Notes: generated from the sequence alone by a model not told the origin. Shown: positions 1-7,055, counted from the first letter of the stretch. The stretch: DNA of 17,145 bases from Methylophilaceae bacterium UBA7525 (GCA_002479405.1 DLMX01000065.1:18678-35822), one strand, 5' to 3'. Program-made: numbers and translations.

Positions 1-22
1 TAACCAACTGAACTACCACTCC
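1..22 (-). tRNA. tRNA-Asp, 5' end only (cut by window edge)
   Basis: On the minus strand this reads GGAGTGGTAGTTCAGTTGGTTA, the acceptor 5' strand and D-arm of a bacterial tRNA-Asp. The anticodon lies outside the window, so the identity rests on the similarity of this 5' part to tRNA-Asp and on its place after tRNA-Val. It is probably transcribed with tRNA-Val, since no clear terminator separates them. Confidence 0.75.
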
Positions 23-40
23 TAAATTTTCAGTATTGCA

Positions 41-64
41 TTATTAGGAGCGTACTCATAATAA
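41..64 (-). other. hairpin between tRNA-Val and tRNA-Asp
   Basis: TTATTA (41-46) and TAATAA (59-64) form an inverted repeat. An inner GAG/CTC stem closes a four-base loop, which reads TACG on the minus strand. No T-run follows, so a structure separating the two tRNAs in a joint precursor, or a processing signal, fits better than a terminator. The function is not shown by the sequence. Confidence 0.35.
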
Positions 65-87
65 CGTTACTGCACTTTATTGGTTTT

Positions 88-163
88 TGGTGGGTGCTGA
101 CGGGGTCGAACCGCCGACATTCGCCTTGTAAGGGCGACGCTCTACCAACTGAGCTAAGCACCC
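88..163 (-). tRNA. tRNA-Val (anticodon TAC)
   Basis: A full 76-nt cloverleaf is visible on the minus strand. The acceptor GGGTGCT pairs with AGCACCC and is followed by discriminator A and an encoded CCA (88-90). The D-arm contains AGCTCAGTTGGTAGAGC. The anticodon stem TCGCC/GGCGA closes the loop CTTACAA, giving anticodon TAC (valine). The T-arm contains GGTTCGACCC. It begins 20 nt after the hupB stop codon with no terminator between them, so it may be processed from a hupB transcript. Confidence 0.97.
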
Positions 164-183
164 TGCACAACCAACAAAGAACG

Positions 184-456
184 CTAGTTTACAGCATCTT
201 TTAACGCTTTGCCAGCCCTAAACTTGGGAGAATTTGCAGCTGCAATTTTAATTGTTGCGCCAGTACGAGGATTACGGCCATTACGGGCAGCGCGTTTACC
301 AACATAGAAAGTGCCAAAACCGATCAGTGTAACGAGATCACCCTTCTTCAGTGCTTTGGTGACTGCAGACGTTGTTGCATCCAATGAACGACCCGCGGCA
401 GCTTTGGAAATACCAGCAGCTTTGGCGATTTGATCAATCAATTCAGATTTGTTCAC
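184..456 (-). CDS. hupB: DNA-binding protein HU (beta type)
   Basis: This 90-residue protein has the usual length of HU, the small dimeric histone-like protein that bends and compacts DNA in the nucleoid. The N-terminal helices (1-40) are followed by the HU signature around residues 46-65 (GFGTFYVGKRAARNGRNPRTG, given here only to mark the beta-arm). The intercalating proline is Pro63 in RNPRTG. The start is a GTG (454-456) with an AAGGGG Shine-Dalgarno about 8 nt upstream; no better ATG exists. It lies just downstream of lon, the common proteobacterial order, but has its own near-consensus promoter (510-539). IHF is a relative, but the length and sequence fit HU. Calling it hupB rather than hupA rests on the position beside lon. 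Confidence 0.97.
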   Translation of the reverse strand: MNKSELIDQIAKAAGISKAAAGRSLDATTSAVTKALKKGDLVTLIGFGTFYVGKRAARNGRNPRTGATIKIAAANSPKFRAGKALKDAVN

Positions 457-486
457 GTGTAATCCCCTTTCGACATTGTTGTAAAA

Positions 487-502
487 ACAGGTGCAAGCCT
501 GT
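487..502 (-). other. hairpin with T-run at the start of the hupB leader
   Basis: ACAGG (487-491) and CCTGT (498-502) form a 5-bp stem with a 6-nt loop. On the minus strand it is followed by TTTTT, and on the plus strand TGTTTT follows, so it could act in both directions. It lies at or just after the predicted hupB transcription start. It may end read-through from lon, or be a 5' stabilising structure. The stem is short, so this is tentative. Confidence 0.3.
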
Positions 503-509
503 GTTTTGC

Positions 510-539
510 TTTATAGCAAGCGGGTTGAGCGCCTGTCAA
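510..539 (-). promoter_or_regulatory. sigma-70 promoter of hupB
   Basis: The minus strand carries a perfect -35 TTGACA (534-539), an 18-nt spacer and -10 TATAAA (510-515). Transcription should start near 503, leaving a leader of roughly 46 nt before the GTG of hupB. A promoter this close to consensus suits an abundant nucleoid protein and makes hupB independent of lon. Confidence 0.8.
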
Positions 540-556
540 GCATTCTCGTGCCGCAA

Positions 557-2998
557 TTAATGGGTGATGACCGGCTTCGCCTTGTCAGCCACATCACCCT
601 CCGGCTTGATCTCGGCAACAGCCAATGCGCCGTCTGCGGGAACAGGCATACGTTCCAAGGCATATTCCAGCACTTCGTCAATCCACTTGACCGGATGGAT
701 ATCCAAGTGATTCTTGATGTTGGCAGGGATTTCAACCAGATCCTTGACATTCTGCTGCGGAATCAACACCGTCTTGATGCCCCCTCGATGCGCTGCCAGT
801 AATTTCTCCTTCAGGCCCCCAATAGGCAGGACCTCACCGCGCAGTGTGATCTCGCCGGTCATGGCGACATCGGCACGCACAGGGATATTGGTTAGCACCG
901 ACACCAGCGCCGTCGTCAGCGCGATACCAGCGCTGGGACCGTCTTTCGGCGTCGCTCCTTCCGGCAGGTGGATATGAATATCGTTCTTCTCGTAGAAATC
1001 TTCCGGAATGCCGAGGCGCTTGGCGCGGCTACGCACCACCGTGCGTGCGGCCTCGATCGACTCCTTCATGACGTCGCCCAACTGCCCTGTGCGGATGATG
1101 TTGCCCTTGCCAGGCATCAAGGTAGATTCGATCGTCAACAACTCACCACCCACTGATGTCCAAGCCAGACCCGTGACCTGACCCACCTGATTCTCTGCGG
1201 CTGCAAGGCCGAAATCATAACGCTGAACGCCCAGATATTTTTCCAGGGATTTAGGCGTCACGCTGATTTTGCGAGGTGCCTTGGAGGGCGCCTTGCTCTG
1301 GGTCGTGATCAAGTCCTTAACCACCTTGCGGCAAATCTTGGAGATCTCACGATCCAGACTACGCACTCCGGCTTCGCGCGTGTAGTAGCGCACAATGTCA
1401 CGGATCGCGGCTTCGGACACATGGATTTCTTCTTCCTTCAGACCATGCGTCTTCAGCTGTTTTGGCAGCAGGTAGCGCGTGGCGATATTGACCTTCTCAT
1501 CTTCGGTATAGCCTGCCAGACGTATGATCTCCATGCGATCCAGCAGAGGCTCCGGAATATTCAGGGAATTGGCCGTAGCGACGAACATCACATCGGACAG
1601 GTCATACTCGACCTCGACATAGTGGTCGTTAAAGGTATGGTTCTGTTCCGGGTCCAGCACTTCCAACAAGGCCGAAGATGGATCGCCGCGAAAATCCTGT
1701 CCCATCTTGTCGACTTCATCCAACAGGAATAACGGATTCTTGACGCCGACCTTGGTCATGCTCTGCAAGACCTTGCCCGGCATGGAGCCGATATAGGTTC
1801 TGCGGTGACCGCGAATTTCGGATTCGTCGCGCACACCGCCAAGCGCCATTCGCACAAACTTGCGATTGACGGCCTTGGCTATGCTCTGGCCGAGCGATGT
1901 CTTGCCGACGCCGGGGGGACCGACCAGACAGAGGATAGGCGCTTTCAGCTTGTCGACGCGCTGCTGCACGGCAAGATACTCGATGATACGTTCCTTGACC
2001 TTGTCCAGGCCATAGTGATCGGCATCCAGAATATCCTCGGCAGCACCCAGATCCTTGCTGATCTTGGTCTTCTTCTTCCATGGCAAGCTGACCAGAGTCT
2101 CGATGTAATTGCGCACAACAGAAGCCTCTGCCGACATAGGAGACATCAGCTTCAGTTTTTTCAATTCAGAATTGGCTTTGGCCAAAGCCTCCTTCGGCAT
2201 GCGCGCATCCTTGATACGCTTTTCCAGTTCCTCGATATCGGCATTCTCATCCTGCTCGCCGAGCTCTTTCTGTATCGCCTTGACTTGCTCATTGAGGTAA
2301 TACTCACGCTGGCTCTTTTCCATCTGGCGCTTGACGCGGCCACGGATGCGCTTCTCCACCTGCAGAATATCGATTTCAGCTTCCAGCAGATTGAGCAGAT
2401 GCTCCAGACGCTCAACGACACTGAACATCTCTAGTATCTTCTGCTTTTCTTCCAGCTTCAGTGTCAAATGCGCCGTAATGGTATCAGCCAGCCGACCAGC
2501 ATCATCGATGGTCGCCAGTGAAGTGAGTATTTCAGGCGGGATCTTCTTGTTAAGTTTGACGTATTGGTCGAACTGCGTGAACACTGTACGCATCAGTGCC
2601 TGCGATTCGTTATCCGTATCTGCCGCATCTTCCACATCTTCAGCCCGCGCAGCAAAGCATTCTTCCGTTTCCACGAACTCGATCACGCGCGCACGGCGGA
2701 TGCCCTCGACCAGCACCTTCACAGTACCGTCCGGCAACTTCAACATCTGTAGGACAGTGGCGATAGTGCCGACTTCATACAAATCGGTGGCATCCGGATC
2801 GTCGTTATTGGGAGATTTCTGTGCAACCAGCAGAATCTGCTTGTTGTTTTCGGAAGCGATTTCCAGGGCTTTGACCGATTTTGCACGTCCGACAAACAAT
2901 GGAATCACCAGGTGCGGGTAGACGACAACGTCACGCAACGGCAACAATGGTAGCAGCCCTGATTCGGCTGAGAAAACCGGCAAGCTAGATTCAGTCAT
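557..2998 (-). CDS. lon: ATP-dependent protease Lon (LonA type)
   Basis: Lon is a cytoplasmic AAA+ serine protease that unfolds and degrades misfolded and specific regulatory proteins. The 813 residues show the LON substrate-binding domain (about 15-210), a helical region (about 210-310), the AAA+ module with Walker A GPPGVGKT (360-367) and Walker B LFLLDEVD (423-430), and the protease domain with the Ser-Lys dyad Ser689 (PKDGPSAG) and Lys732 (GGLKEK). It is about 30 residues longer than E. coli Lon, mostly from a Lys/Ala/Pro-rich linker near 567-577 and a non-conserved C-terminal tail after about 783. The ATG at 2996-2998 has AAGG (3006-3009) upstream. A strong sigma-32-type promoter precedes it. 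It follows clpX and precedes hupB on the same strand. Confidence 0.98.
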   Translation of the reverse strand: MTESSLPVFSAESGLLPLLPLRDVVVYPHLVIPLFVGRAKSVKALEIASENNKQILLVAQKSPNNDDPDATDLYEVGTIATVLQMLKLPDGTVKVLVEGIRRARVIEFVETEECFAARAEDVEDAADTDNESQALMRTVFTQFDQYVKLNKKIPPEILTSLATIDDAGRLADTITAHLTLKLEEKQKILEMFSVVERLEHLLNLLEAEIDILQVEKRIRGRVKRQMEKSQREYYLNEQVKAIQKELGEQDENADIEELEKRIKDARMPKEALAKANSELKKLKLMSPMSAEASVVRNYIETLVSLPWKKKTKISKDLGAAEDILDADHYGLDKVKERIIEYLAVQQRVDKLKAPILCLVGPPGVGKTSLGQSIAKAVNRKFVRMALGGVRDESEIRGHRRTYIGSMPGKVLQSMTKVGVKNPLFLLDEVDKMGQDFRGDPSSALLEVLDPEQNHTFNDHYVEVEYDLSDVMFVATANSLNIPEPLLDRMEIIRLAGYTEDEKVNIATRYLLPKQLKTHGLKEEEIHVSEAAIRDIVRYYTREAGVRSLDREISKICRKVVKDLITTQSKAPSKAPRKISVTPKSLEKYLGVQRYDFGLAAAENQVGQVTGLAWTSVGGELLTIESTLMPGKGNIIRTGQLGDVMKESIEAARTVVRSRAKRLGIPEDFYEKNDIHIHLPEGATPKDGPSAGIALTTALVSVLTNIPVRADVAMTGEITLRGEVLPIGGLKEKLLAAHRGGIKTVLIPQQNVKDLVEIPANIKNHLDIHPVKWIDEVLEYALERMPVPADGALAVAEIKPEGDVADKAKPVITH

Positions 2999-3019
2999 GT
3001 GAGTACCTTAAGTGTTGAC

Positions 3020-3040
3020 CACACGGCACTGCGCCGTGTG
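3020..3040 (-). other. 8-bp hairpin in the lon 5' leader
   Basis: CACACGGC (3020-3027) and GCCGTGTG (3033-3040) are exact reverse complements around a 5-nt loop. No T-run follows on the minus strand, so it is not a typical terminator. It sits between the predicted sigma-32 start point and the lon ribosome-binding site, where it could stabilise the message or affect translation. Confidence 0.5.
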
Positions 3041-3054
3041 TATATGTAACGCAG

Positions 3055-3080
3055 TTGGGGGCAGAACTACAAGTTTCAAG
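3055..3080 (-). promoter_or_regulatory. heat-shock (sigma-32) promoter of lon
   Basis: The minus strand reads CTTGAAA (3074-3080), exactly 13 nt, then CCCCAA (3055-3060). The RpoH consensus is CTTGAAA, 11-16 nt, CCCCAT. The match is complete at -35 and 5 of 6 at -10, and the site lies about 50 nt upstream of the lon start codon. This predicts heat-shock induction of lon, as known in E. coli. Confidence 0.85.
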
Positions 3081-3112
3081 TAGAAAATCGAGTCAGATAT
3101 GACAAACTTAGA

Positions 3113-3137
3113 CTGGTTCAGATCAGGGCTGAACCAG
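3113..3137 (-). terminator. likely clpX terminator
   Basis: CTGGTTCAG (3113-3121) and CTGAACCAG (3129-3137) form a perfect 9-bp stem with a 7-nt loop, starting 12 nt after the clpX stop codon. On the minus strand it is followed by the weakly T-rich TCTAAGTTTGTC. That tail is imperfect, so termination may be partial, with some read-through into lon. Confidence 0.55.
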
Positions 3138-3149
3138 CCATCTGTCTGG

Positions 3150-4418
3150 CTAGCTGGCAGATTCCGCCATCCGAGGCTCATCAGAATAAATCAGGATAGG
3201 CGGAGTATCGCCTCGTATAACGCCCTCATCGACGACAACCTTGCTCAGGTTGGGCAACGATGGCAGATCGAACATGATGTCAAGCAATGCATGCTCCATG
3301 ATGGAGCGCAGCCCTCGCGCTCCGGTCTTGCGTTCCAGCGCTTTTCTGGCGATCAGCTGCAGTGCGGATTCGCGGAACTCGAGTTCCACACCTTCCATCT
3401 GGAACAGTTTGCTGTATTGCTTGGTGAGAGCATTCCTGGGCTCGACCAGTATGGTCACCAAAGCTGACTCATCCAGCGATTCAAGGGTAGCAACTGCGGG
3501 TAGGCGGCCGACAAACTCAGGAATAAGACCGAATTTGATCAGATCTTCCGGTTCCACATCACGCAGGACTTCACCGATAGCACGTGCATCTTCCTTGCTC
3601 TTCACTTCGGCACCAAAACCGATACCACCCTTTTCGGAGCGCTGGCGGATCAATTTATCCAGGCCGTCGAACGCACCGCCGCAGATAAAGAGAATATTGG
3701 TAGTGTCGAGCTGTACGAACTCCTGATTGGGATGCTTGCGGCCACCCTGCGGCGGGACCGAGGCGACAGTACCTTCGATCAGCTTCAGAAGCGCCTGCTG
3801 CACACCCTCGCCGGAAACATCACGCGTGATGGAGGGGTTCTCTGATTTACGCGTGATCTTGTCGATTTCATCGATATAGACGATGCCGCGTTGCGCTTTC
3901 TCAACTTCGTAATCACACTTCTGCAGCAGTTTCTGCATGATGTTTTCAACGTCTTCACCGACATAACCCGCTTCGGTCAGCGTAGTCGCATCGGCGATGA
4001 CGAAAGGTACATCCAGCACGCGCGCCAAGGTTTGTGCAAGCAGGGTCTTGCCGGAGCCGGTAGGGCCGATCAGCAGGATATTGCTCTTGGCAATTTCAAC
4101 ATCATCCTTTTGGGCCGACTGCCCGAGACGCTTGTAGTGGTTGTAGACGGCTACCGCGAGGCTTTTCTTTGCTGAAGTCTGGCCAATCACATATTGATCA
4201 AGGATTTCGCAGATTTCCTTGGGGGAAGGCAGGCTGTTGTCGCGGGGCTTGATACCTTCTTCACCGTGAATCTCTTCACGGATGATGTCATTGCACAAAT
4301 CCACGCATTCATCACAGATGAACACGGATGGCCCTGCAATCAGCTTTCTTACTTCATGCTGGCTTTTGCCACAGAATGAGCAATAAAGCAGTTTTTCACC
4401 TTCTGCCTTGGTGGCCAT
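3150..4418 (-). CDS. clpX: ClpX, ATPase subunit of the ClpXP protease
   Basis: ClpX is the hexameric AAA+ unfoldase that selects substrates, such as ssrA-tagged proteins, and threads them into ClpP in the cytoplasm. The 422 residues match the family length. The N-terminal zinc-binding domain has Cys13, Cys16, Cys35 and Cys38. Walker A is GPTGSGKT (118-125), the pore-1 loop is GYVG (151-154) and Walker B is IVYIDE (179-184). The RKH loop (GGRKHPNQEF) and the IGF loop (KGGIGFGAE) that docks on ClpP are both present. The ATG at 4416-4418 has an AGGAAG Shine-Dalgarno. It lies 31 nt downstream of clpP on the same strand, so the two subunits are made together, and it is followed by a likely terminator. 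Confidence 0.98.
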   Translation of the reverse strand: MATKAEGEKLLYCSFCGKSQHEVRKLIAGPSVFICDECVDLCNDIIREEIHGEEGIKPRDNSLPSPKEICEILDQYVIGQTSAKKSLAVAVYNHYKRLGQSAQKDDVEIAKSNILLIGPTGSGKTLLAQTLARVLDVPFVIADATTLTEAGYVGEDVENIMQKLLQKCDYEVEKAQRGIVYIDEIDKITRKSENPSITRDVSGEGVQQALLKLIEGTVASVPPQGGRKHPNQEFVQLDTTNILFICGGAFDGLDKLIRQRSEKGGIGFGAEVKSKEDARAIGEVLRDVEPEDLIKFGLIPEFVGRLPAVATLESLDESALVTILVEPRNALTKQYSKLFQMEGVELEFRESALQLIARKALERKTGARGLRSIMEHALLDIMFDLPSLPNLSKVVVDEGVIRGDTPPILIYSDEPRMAESAS

Positions 4419-4449
4419 AGAACTTCCTAAAATATCGAACGGTTATATC

Positions 4450-5076
4450 TTATGCGGCATCCGCGCGACTGGCAATAACCTTGTCAACCAGACCATAACT
4501 TACAGCCTGCTCGGCACTCATGAAATTGTCGCGGTCAGTGTCTGCCGCAATGGTCTTGAGGGGCTGGCCGGTATGATGCGCCATGATGTGGTTGAGCTTT
4601 TCACGCAAATAGAGAATCTCCTTTGCATGAATTTCGATGTCTGAAGCTTGCCCCTGGAAACCACCCAGAGGTTGATGAATCATGACACGCGAATTCGGCA
4701 ATATGAAACGCTTGCCCTTCGCGCCTGCAGTCAACAACAATGCGCCCATACTCGCTGCCTGACCGGTACACAGGGTACTGACATCCGGCTTGATGAACTG
4801 CATGGTGTCGTAGATTGCCATACCTGCAGTCACGGAACCGCCGGGGGAATTGATGTAAAAGGAAATATCCTTGTCAGGATTTTCAGCTTCCAGAAACAGC
4901 AACTGGGCGACCACCAGATTAGCCGTCATGTCGTTGACGGGGCCAACCAGGAACACCACGCGCTCTTTCAGCAAGCGAGAGTAGATATCGTAAGAACGCT
5001 CTCCTCGACCGCTCTGCTCGACCACCATGGGAATCAACCCCAGATTATTCGGCTCCCACTCGCTGCGCATGCTCAT
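4450..5076 (-). CDS. clpP: ClpP, proteolytic subunit of the Clp protease
   Basis: ClpP forms the tetradecameric serine-protease chamber fed by ClpX (or ClpA) in the cytoplasm. From the chosen start it has 208 residues, the usual length. The catalytic triad is Ser109 (GQAASMGA), His134 (VMIHQPLGG) and Asp183 (DTDRDNF). An ATG three codons earlier (5085) would overlap tig by 8 nt but has the Shine-Dalgarno GGGA only about 2 nt away. The ATG at 5074-5076 has it at 10 nt and sits in TGATATG, one base after the tig stop, suggesting translational coupling. A further in-frame ATG at 5070 is possible. It is flanked by tig and clpX, the classic order. Confidence 0.97.
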   Translation of the reverse strand: MSMRSEWEPNNLGLIPMVVEQSGRGERSYDIYSRLLKERVVFLVGPVNDMTANLVVAQLLFLEAENPDKDISFYINSPGGSVTAGMAIYDTMQFIKPDVSTLCTGQAASMGALLLTAGAKGKRFILPNSRVMIHQPLGGFQGQASDIEIHAKEILYLREKLNHIMAHHTGQPLKTIAADTDRDNFMSAEQAVSYGLVDKVIASRADAA

Positions 5077-5077
5077 A

Positions 5078-6382
5078 TCAGGCATTTCCCATCAGTTCAT
5101 CGAATTTGACTTTTTTGTTGCTGACCTTGGCCTGACCAAGAACCCAGTCGACCACGTTTTCTTCAGTAGCCAACGCTGCCGGCTCATCCAGACGCTTGGG
5201 CTCAGCGTAATACCAACGCACCACTTCTTCAGGACGCTCAAAGCTTTGGCCGAACTGATCAACCATCGCCCGCACCTGATCCGGATTGGCTTGCAATTCA
5301 TTTTTGATCACCACTTCGGATAGGATCAGACGCAGCCTGGTTGCACGCGTTGCCTGTTCTTCGAACATGGCAGGTTCCAGCGTCACATTGCTGACATCAA
5401 CGCCACGTTGCTGCAGATTGCGACGGGTCATTTCTATCTGACGATTGATTTCCACATCGACCAGCGCCCTTGGGAGCTCAAGCTCGACATTCTCCAGCAA
5501 CACCTGGAATACCTGTTCCTTCAACTTGGCCTTGACGCGCTTGTCTACTTCCTGACCCAGGCTGGCTTTGATTTCGGCCTGCATTTTTTCCACATCGCCA
5601 TCTTCCACACCCAGACTGCGTGCAAATTCAGCATCGACCTCCGGCAACCTTGCCTGTTCTACGCTATTGAATTTAACCTCGTAAACCACGGTTTTGCCAG
5701 CCAGTTGCTGGGGATTGTGGTCTGCCGGATAGCTGATTTCGAAAGTCTTTTCACTGCCAGCCTTGCCACCGACCAGATTGTCATCAAACTCCGGGTAGCG
5801 GTTACCTTCACCCAGAATCAGATCAACACCCTGGTCGCCAGTGCTTTCGACTTGTTGTCCATCGATCGAGGCGCTCAGGGAAACGTTGACCTTGTCACCC
5901 TTCTTGCTCGCACGCTTGACCGGTTCAAAGGTCGCACGCTGCTTGAGCAGAACGTCGATGGTTTTCTTGACATCTGCATCTGTCAGTTCCAGCGTAGGAC
6001 GTTCGATCTTGGCTTTGGCCAAGTCACCGATAACGACTTCAGGAAAGACTTCGAAAGTGGCTGTATATTCAAATTCCTCAACCACATCGCCGAACGGCTT
6101 GTGTTGAATATCCGGGAAGCCGGCGACACGCAGCTTGTTCTCTTCAACCGCCTCGGTAAAAGTCCGCTCTACAGTATTTGACAAGACCTCGTCACGCACC
6201 TGGGCACCGTATTGCTGCTCGACAATCTTGCGTGGCACCTTGCCTGGACGGAAGCCTGCAAGCTTTGCAGTACGCGCCAAACGGTTGATGCGCTGATTAA
6301 CTTCCTCGATGATTGGCTGCATCGGCACTACGACGGTAATGCGGCGGCCAAGATTGCTTATGGTTTCAACAGTTGCTGACAT
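5078..6382 (-). CDS. tig: trigger factor, ribosome-bound chaperone
   Basis: Trigger factor binds the ribosome exit tunnel near protein L23 and shields nascent chains; it also has FKBP-type prolyl isomerase activity. The 434 residues match the family. The ribosome-docking signature GFRPGKVP is at 43-50 in the N-terminal domain (1-110). The FKBP-like domain covers about 150-245 and the helical chaperone arms run to the C-terminus. The ATG at 6380-6382 has AAGGG about 10 nt upstream. The gene starts only 27 nt after the 3' end of tRNA-Leu with no terminator, so it is probably transcribed with the tRNA. Its TGA abuts the clpP start. Confidence 0.98.
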   Translation of the reverse strand: MSATVETISNLGRRITVVVPMQPIIEEVNQRINRLARTAKLAGFRPGKVPRKIVEQQYGAQVRDEVLSNTVERTFTEAVEENKLRVAGFPDIQHKPFGDVVEEFEYTATFEVFPEVVIGDLAKAKIERPTLELTDADVKKTIDVLLKQRATFEPVKRASKKGDKVNVSLSASIDGQQVESTGDQGVDLILGEGNRYPEFDDNLVGGKAGSEKTFEISYPADHNPQQLAGKTVVYEVKFNSVEQARLPEVDAEFARSLGVEDGDVEKMQAEIKASLGQEVDKRVKAKLKEQVFQVLLENVELELPRALVDVEINRQIEMTRRNLQQRGVDVSNVTLEPAMFEEQATRATRLRLILSEVVIKNELQANPDQVRAMVDQFGQSFERPEEVVRWYYAEPKRLDEPAALATEENVVDWVLGQAKVSNKKVKFDELMGNA

Positions 6383-6409
6383 GTACCGAATCCCTTAAAT
6401 CATAATATT

Positions 6410-6494
6410 TGGTGCGAAAGGAGAGACTCGAACTCTCACGCCTTGCGGCGCTGGAACCTAAATCCAGTGCGTCTACCAATTCCGCCACTTTCGC
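6410..6494 (-). tRNA. tRNA-Leu (anticodon TAG)
   Basis: An 85-nt class II tRNA lies on the minus strand. Acceptor GCGAAAG (6488-6494) pairs with CTTTCGC (6414-6420), followed by discriminator A and an encoded CCA. The D-arm contains GGCGGAATTGGTAGACGC. The anticodon stem CTGG-A/T-CCAG closes ATTTAGG with anticodon TAG. The long variable arm and a T-arm with GAGTTCGAGTCTC are typical of leucine tRNAs. It directly precedes tig. Confidence 0.97.
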
Positions 6495-6581
6495 AATTTG
6501 CAGGTTTGCATTTAGCTTGTAGCCCGCTTCAACGCCTGGCTTATACAAACTTCCGGGCTATCGCCCATGGACAAGGCGATT

Positions 6582-6587
6582 ATTGTA
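6582..6587 (-). promoter_or_regulatory. possible -10 of the tRNA-Leu/tig promoter
   Basis: The minus strand reads TACAAT, one base from the TATAAT consensus, about 88 nt before the mature tRNA 5' end. The region 17 nt upstream (TTTCCG) is a poor -35, so the call is tentative. Confidence 0.3.
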
Positions 6588-6655
6588 GCGCACTCTTGAG
6601 TCAGCGGAAACTACCAAAATCAGGCAAATCCAAATCATGGAAACCTTGATTGACG

Positions 6656-6686
6656 ATAGGTGGCAATAGGTAGCAAGATAGGGGCA
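6656..6686 (+). repeat. three phased 10-bp direct repeats
   Basis: ATAGGTGGCA (6656-6665) and ATAGGTAGCA (6666-6675) are adjacent, followed by the degenerate AGATAGGGGCA (6676-6686). The first two differ at one base. The 10-bp period puts each copy on the same face of the helix. They lie immediately after a TTGACG and 30 bp before the small gene, where they could bind a regulator, but no known site is recognised. Confidence 0.45.
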
Positions 6687-6716
6687 GTTCAATTCAGCTA
6701 ATTTAGAAAGTACGTT

Positions 6717-6965
6717 ATGCCCGATACCATCAATCAGGAAGAAATCCGCATGTTGCGCTCAGAGGTCGAAATCCTGATGAAAGAACGTCATGCACTACTC
6801 AAGGTCACAGGCGCTGCAGCCGGGCTGGTTGCCGAACTTGACAGCCGCGAATTGCCGCAGCACACCGCCGAAGCTGCGGAGTTGCTTGCTGCCAGCATTA
6901 ATGAGCTGCCTGAGGAATCACTCCAGGACGCATTGAGAGCGGTAAAAGCTGCCATCGTCACTTGA
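6717..6965 (+). CDS. small helical protein of unknown function
   Basis: I do not recognise this 82-residue protein. It begins with a charged helical stretch (about 8-30, EEIRMLRSEVEILMKERHAL) of coiled-coil character, then an Ala-rich middle with AAGLVAELDS, and ends in a second helix (about 60-80) with EESLQDALRAVKAAI. It has no cysteines, no signal peptide and no membrane segment, so a cytoplasmic, perhaps oligomeric protein is likely. The ATG at 6717 has a weak AGAAAG upstream. It stands alone between the divergent tRNA-Leu and the efflux operon on the same strand. The composition looks like real coding sequence and the opposite strand offers nothing better. A ZapA/ZapB-like role is only a guess from size and helicity. 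Confidence 0.7.
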   Translation: MPDTINQEEIRMLRSEVEILMKERHALLKVTGAAAGLVAELDSRELPQHTAEAAELLAASINELPEESLQDALRAVKAAIVT

Positions 6966-6982
6966 TGTAAAGCTATTGAGAA

Positions 6983-6999
6983 GTTAAGCCTGGATTAAG
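6983..6999 (+). promoter_or_regulatory. TTAAG direct repeat, probable OmpR-family response-regulator site
   Basis: GTTAAG (6983-6988), 5 nt, then ATTAAG (6994-6999) give an 11-bp-phased direct repeat. This matches the geometry of the PmrA box (hexamers around TTAA separated by 5 nt) and of OmpR/PhoB-family sites in general. It lies about 30 bp before a candidate -10 and about 100 bp before the first gene of the efflux operon. No regulator gene is in the window. Confidence 0.5.
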
Positions 7000-7029
7000 T
7001 TTCAGACAGCACAATCACGCTCATCACAC

Positions 7030-7035
7030 TAAAAT
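7030..7035 (+). promoter_or_regulatory. candidate -10 of the efflux operon promoter
   Basis: TAAAAT matches 5 of 6 -10 bases. The sequence 17 nt upstream (CAGCAC) is a poor -35, as expected of a promoter needing an activator. The TTAAG repeat lies just upstream of that -35 position. Confidence 0.4.
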
Positions 7036-7055
7036 TTCAGTTATTCAAATTCTGA

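Larger units (their letters stand above)
6495..6716. other. intergenic region between tRNA-Leu and the small plus-strand gene
   Basis: This 222-bp divergent region has no convincing gene. It must hold the promoters for tRNA-Leu/tig (minus) and for the small gene at 6717 (plus). Visible items are a TACAAT -10 candidate on the minus strand, a small GGGC-TATC-GCCC inverted repeat (6555-6566), a TTGACG on the plus strand (6650-6655) and a run of three 10-bp-phased repeats (6656-6686). Confidence 0.6.

Noticed and set aside
1805..2434. 209-codon open frame on the plus strand
   Set aside because: It is antisense to the lon AAA+ region; Leu/Ile-rich composition is expected from the reverse strand of charged codons.
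5408..6181. 257-codon open frame on the plus strand
   Set aside because: It is antisense to tig and has no domain features, although its product looks hydrophobic.
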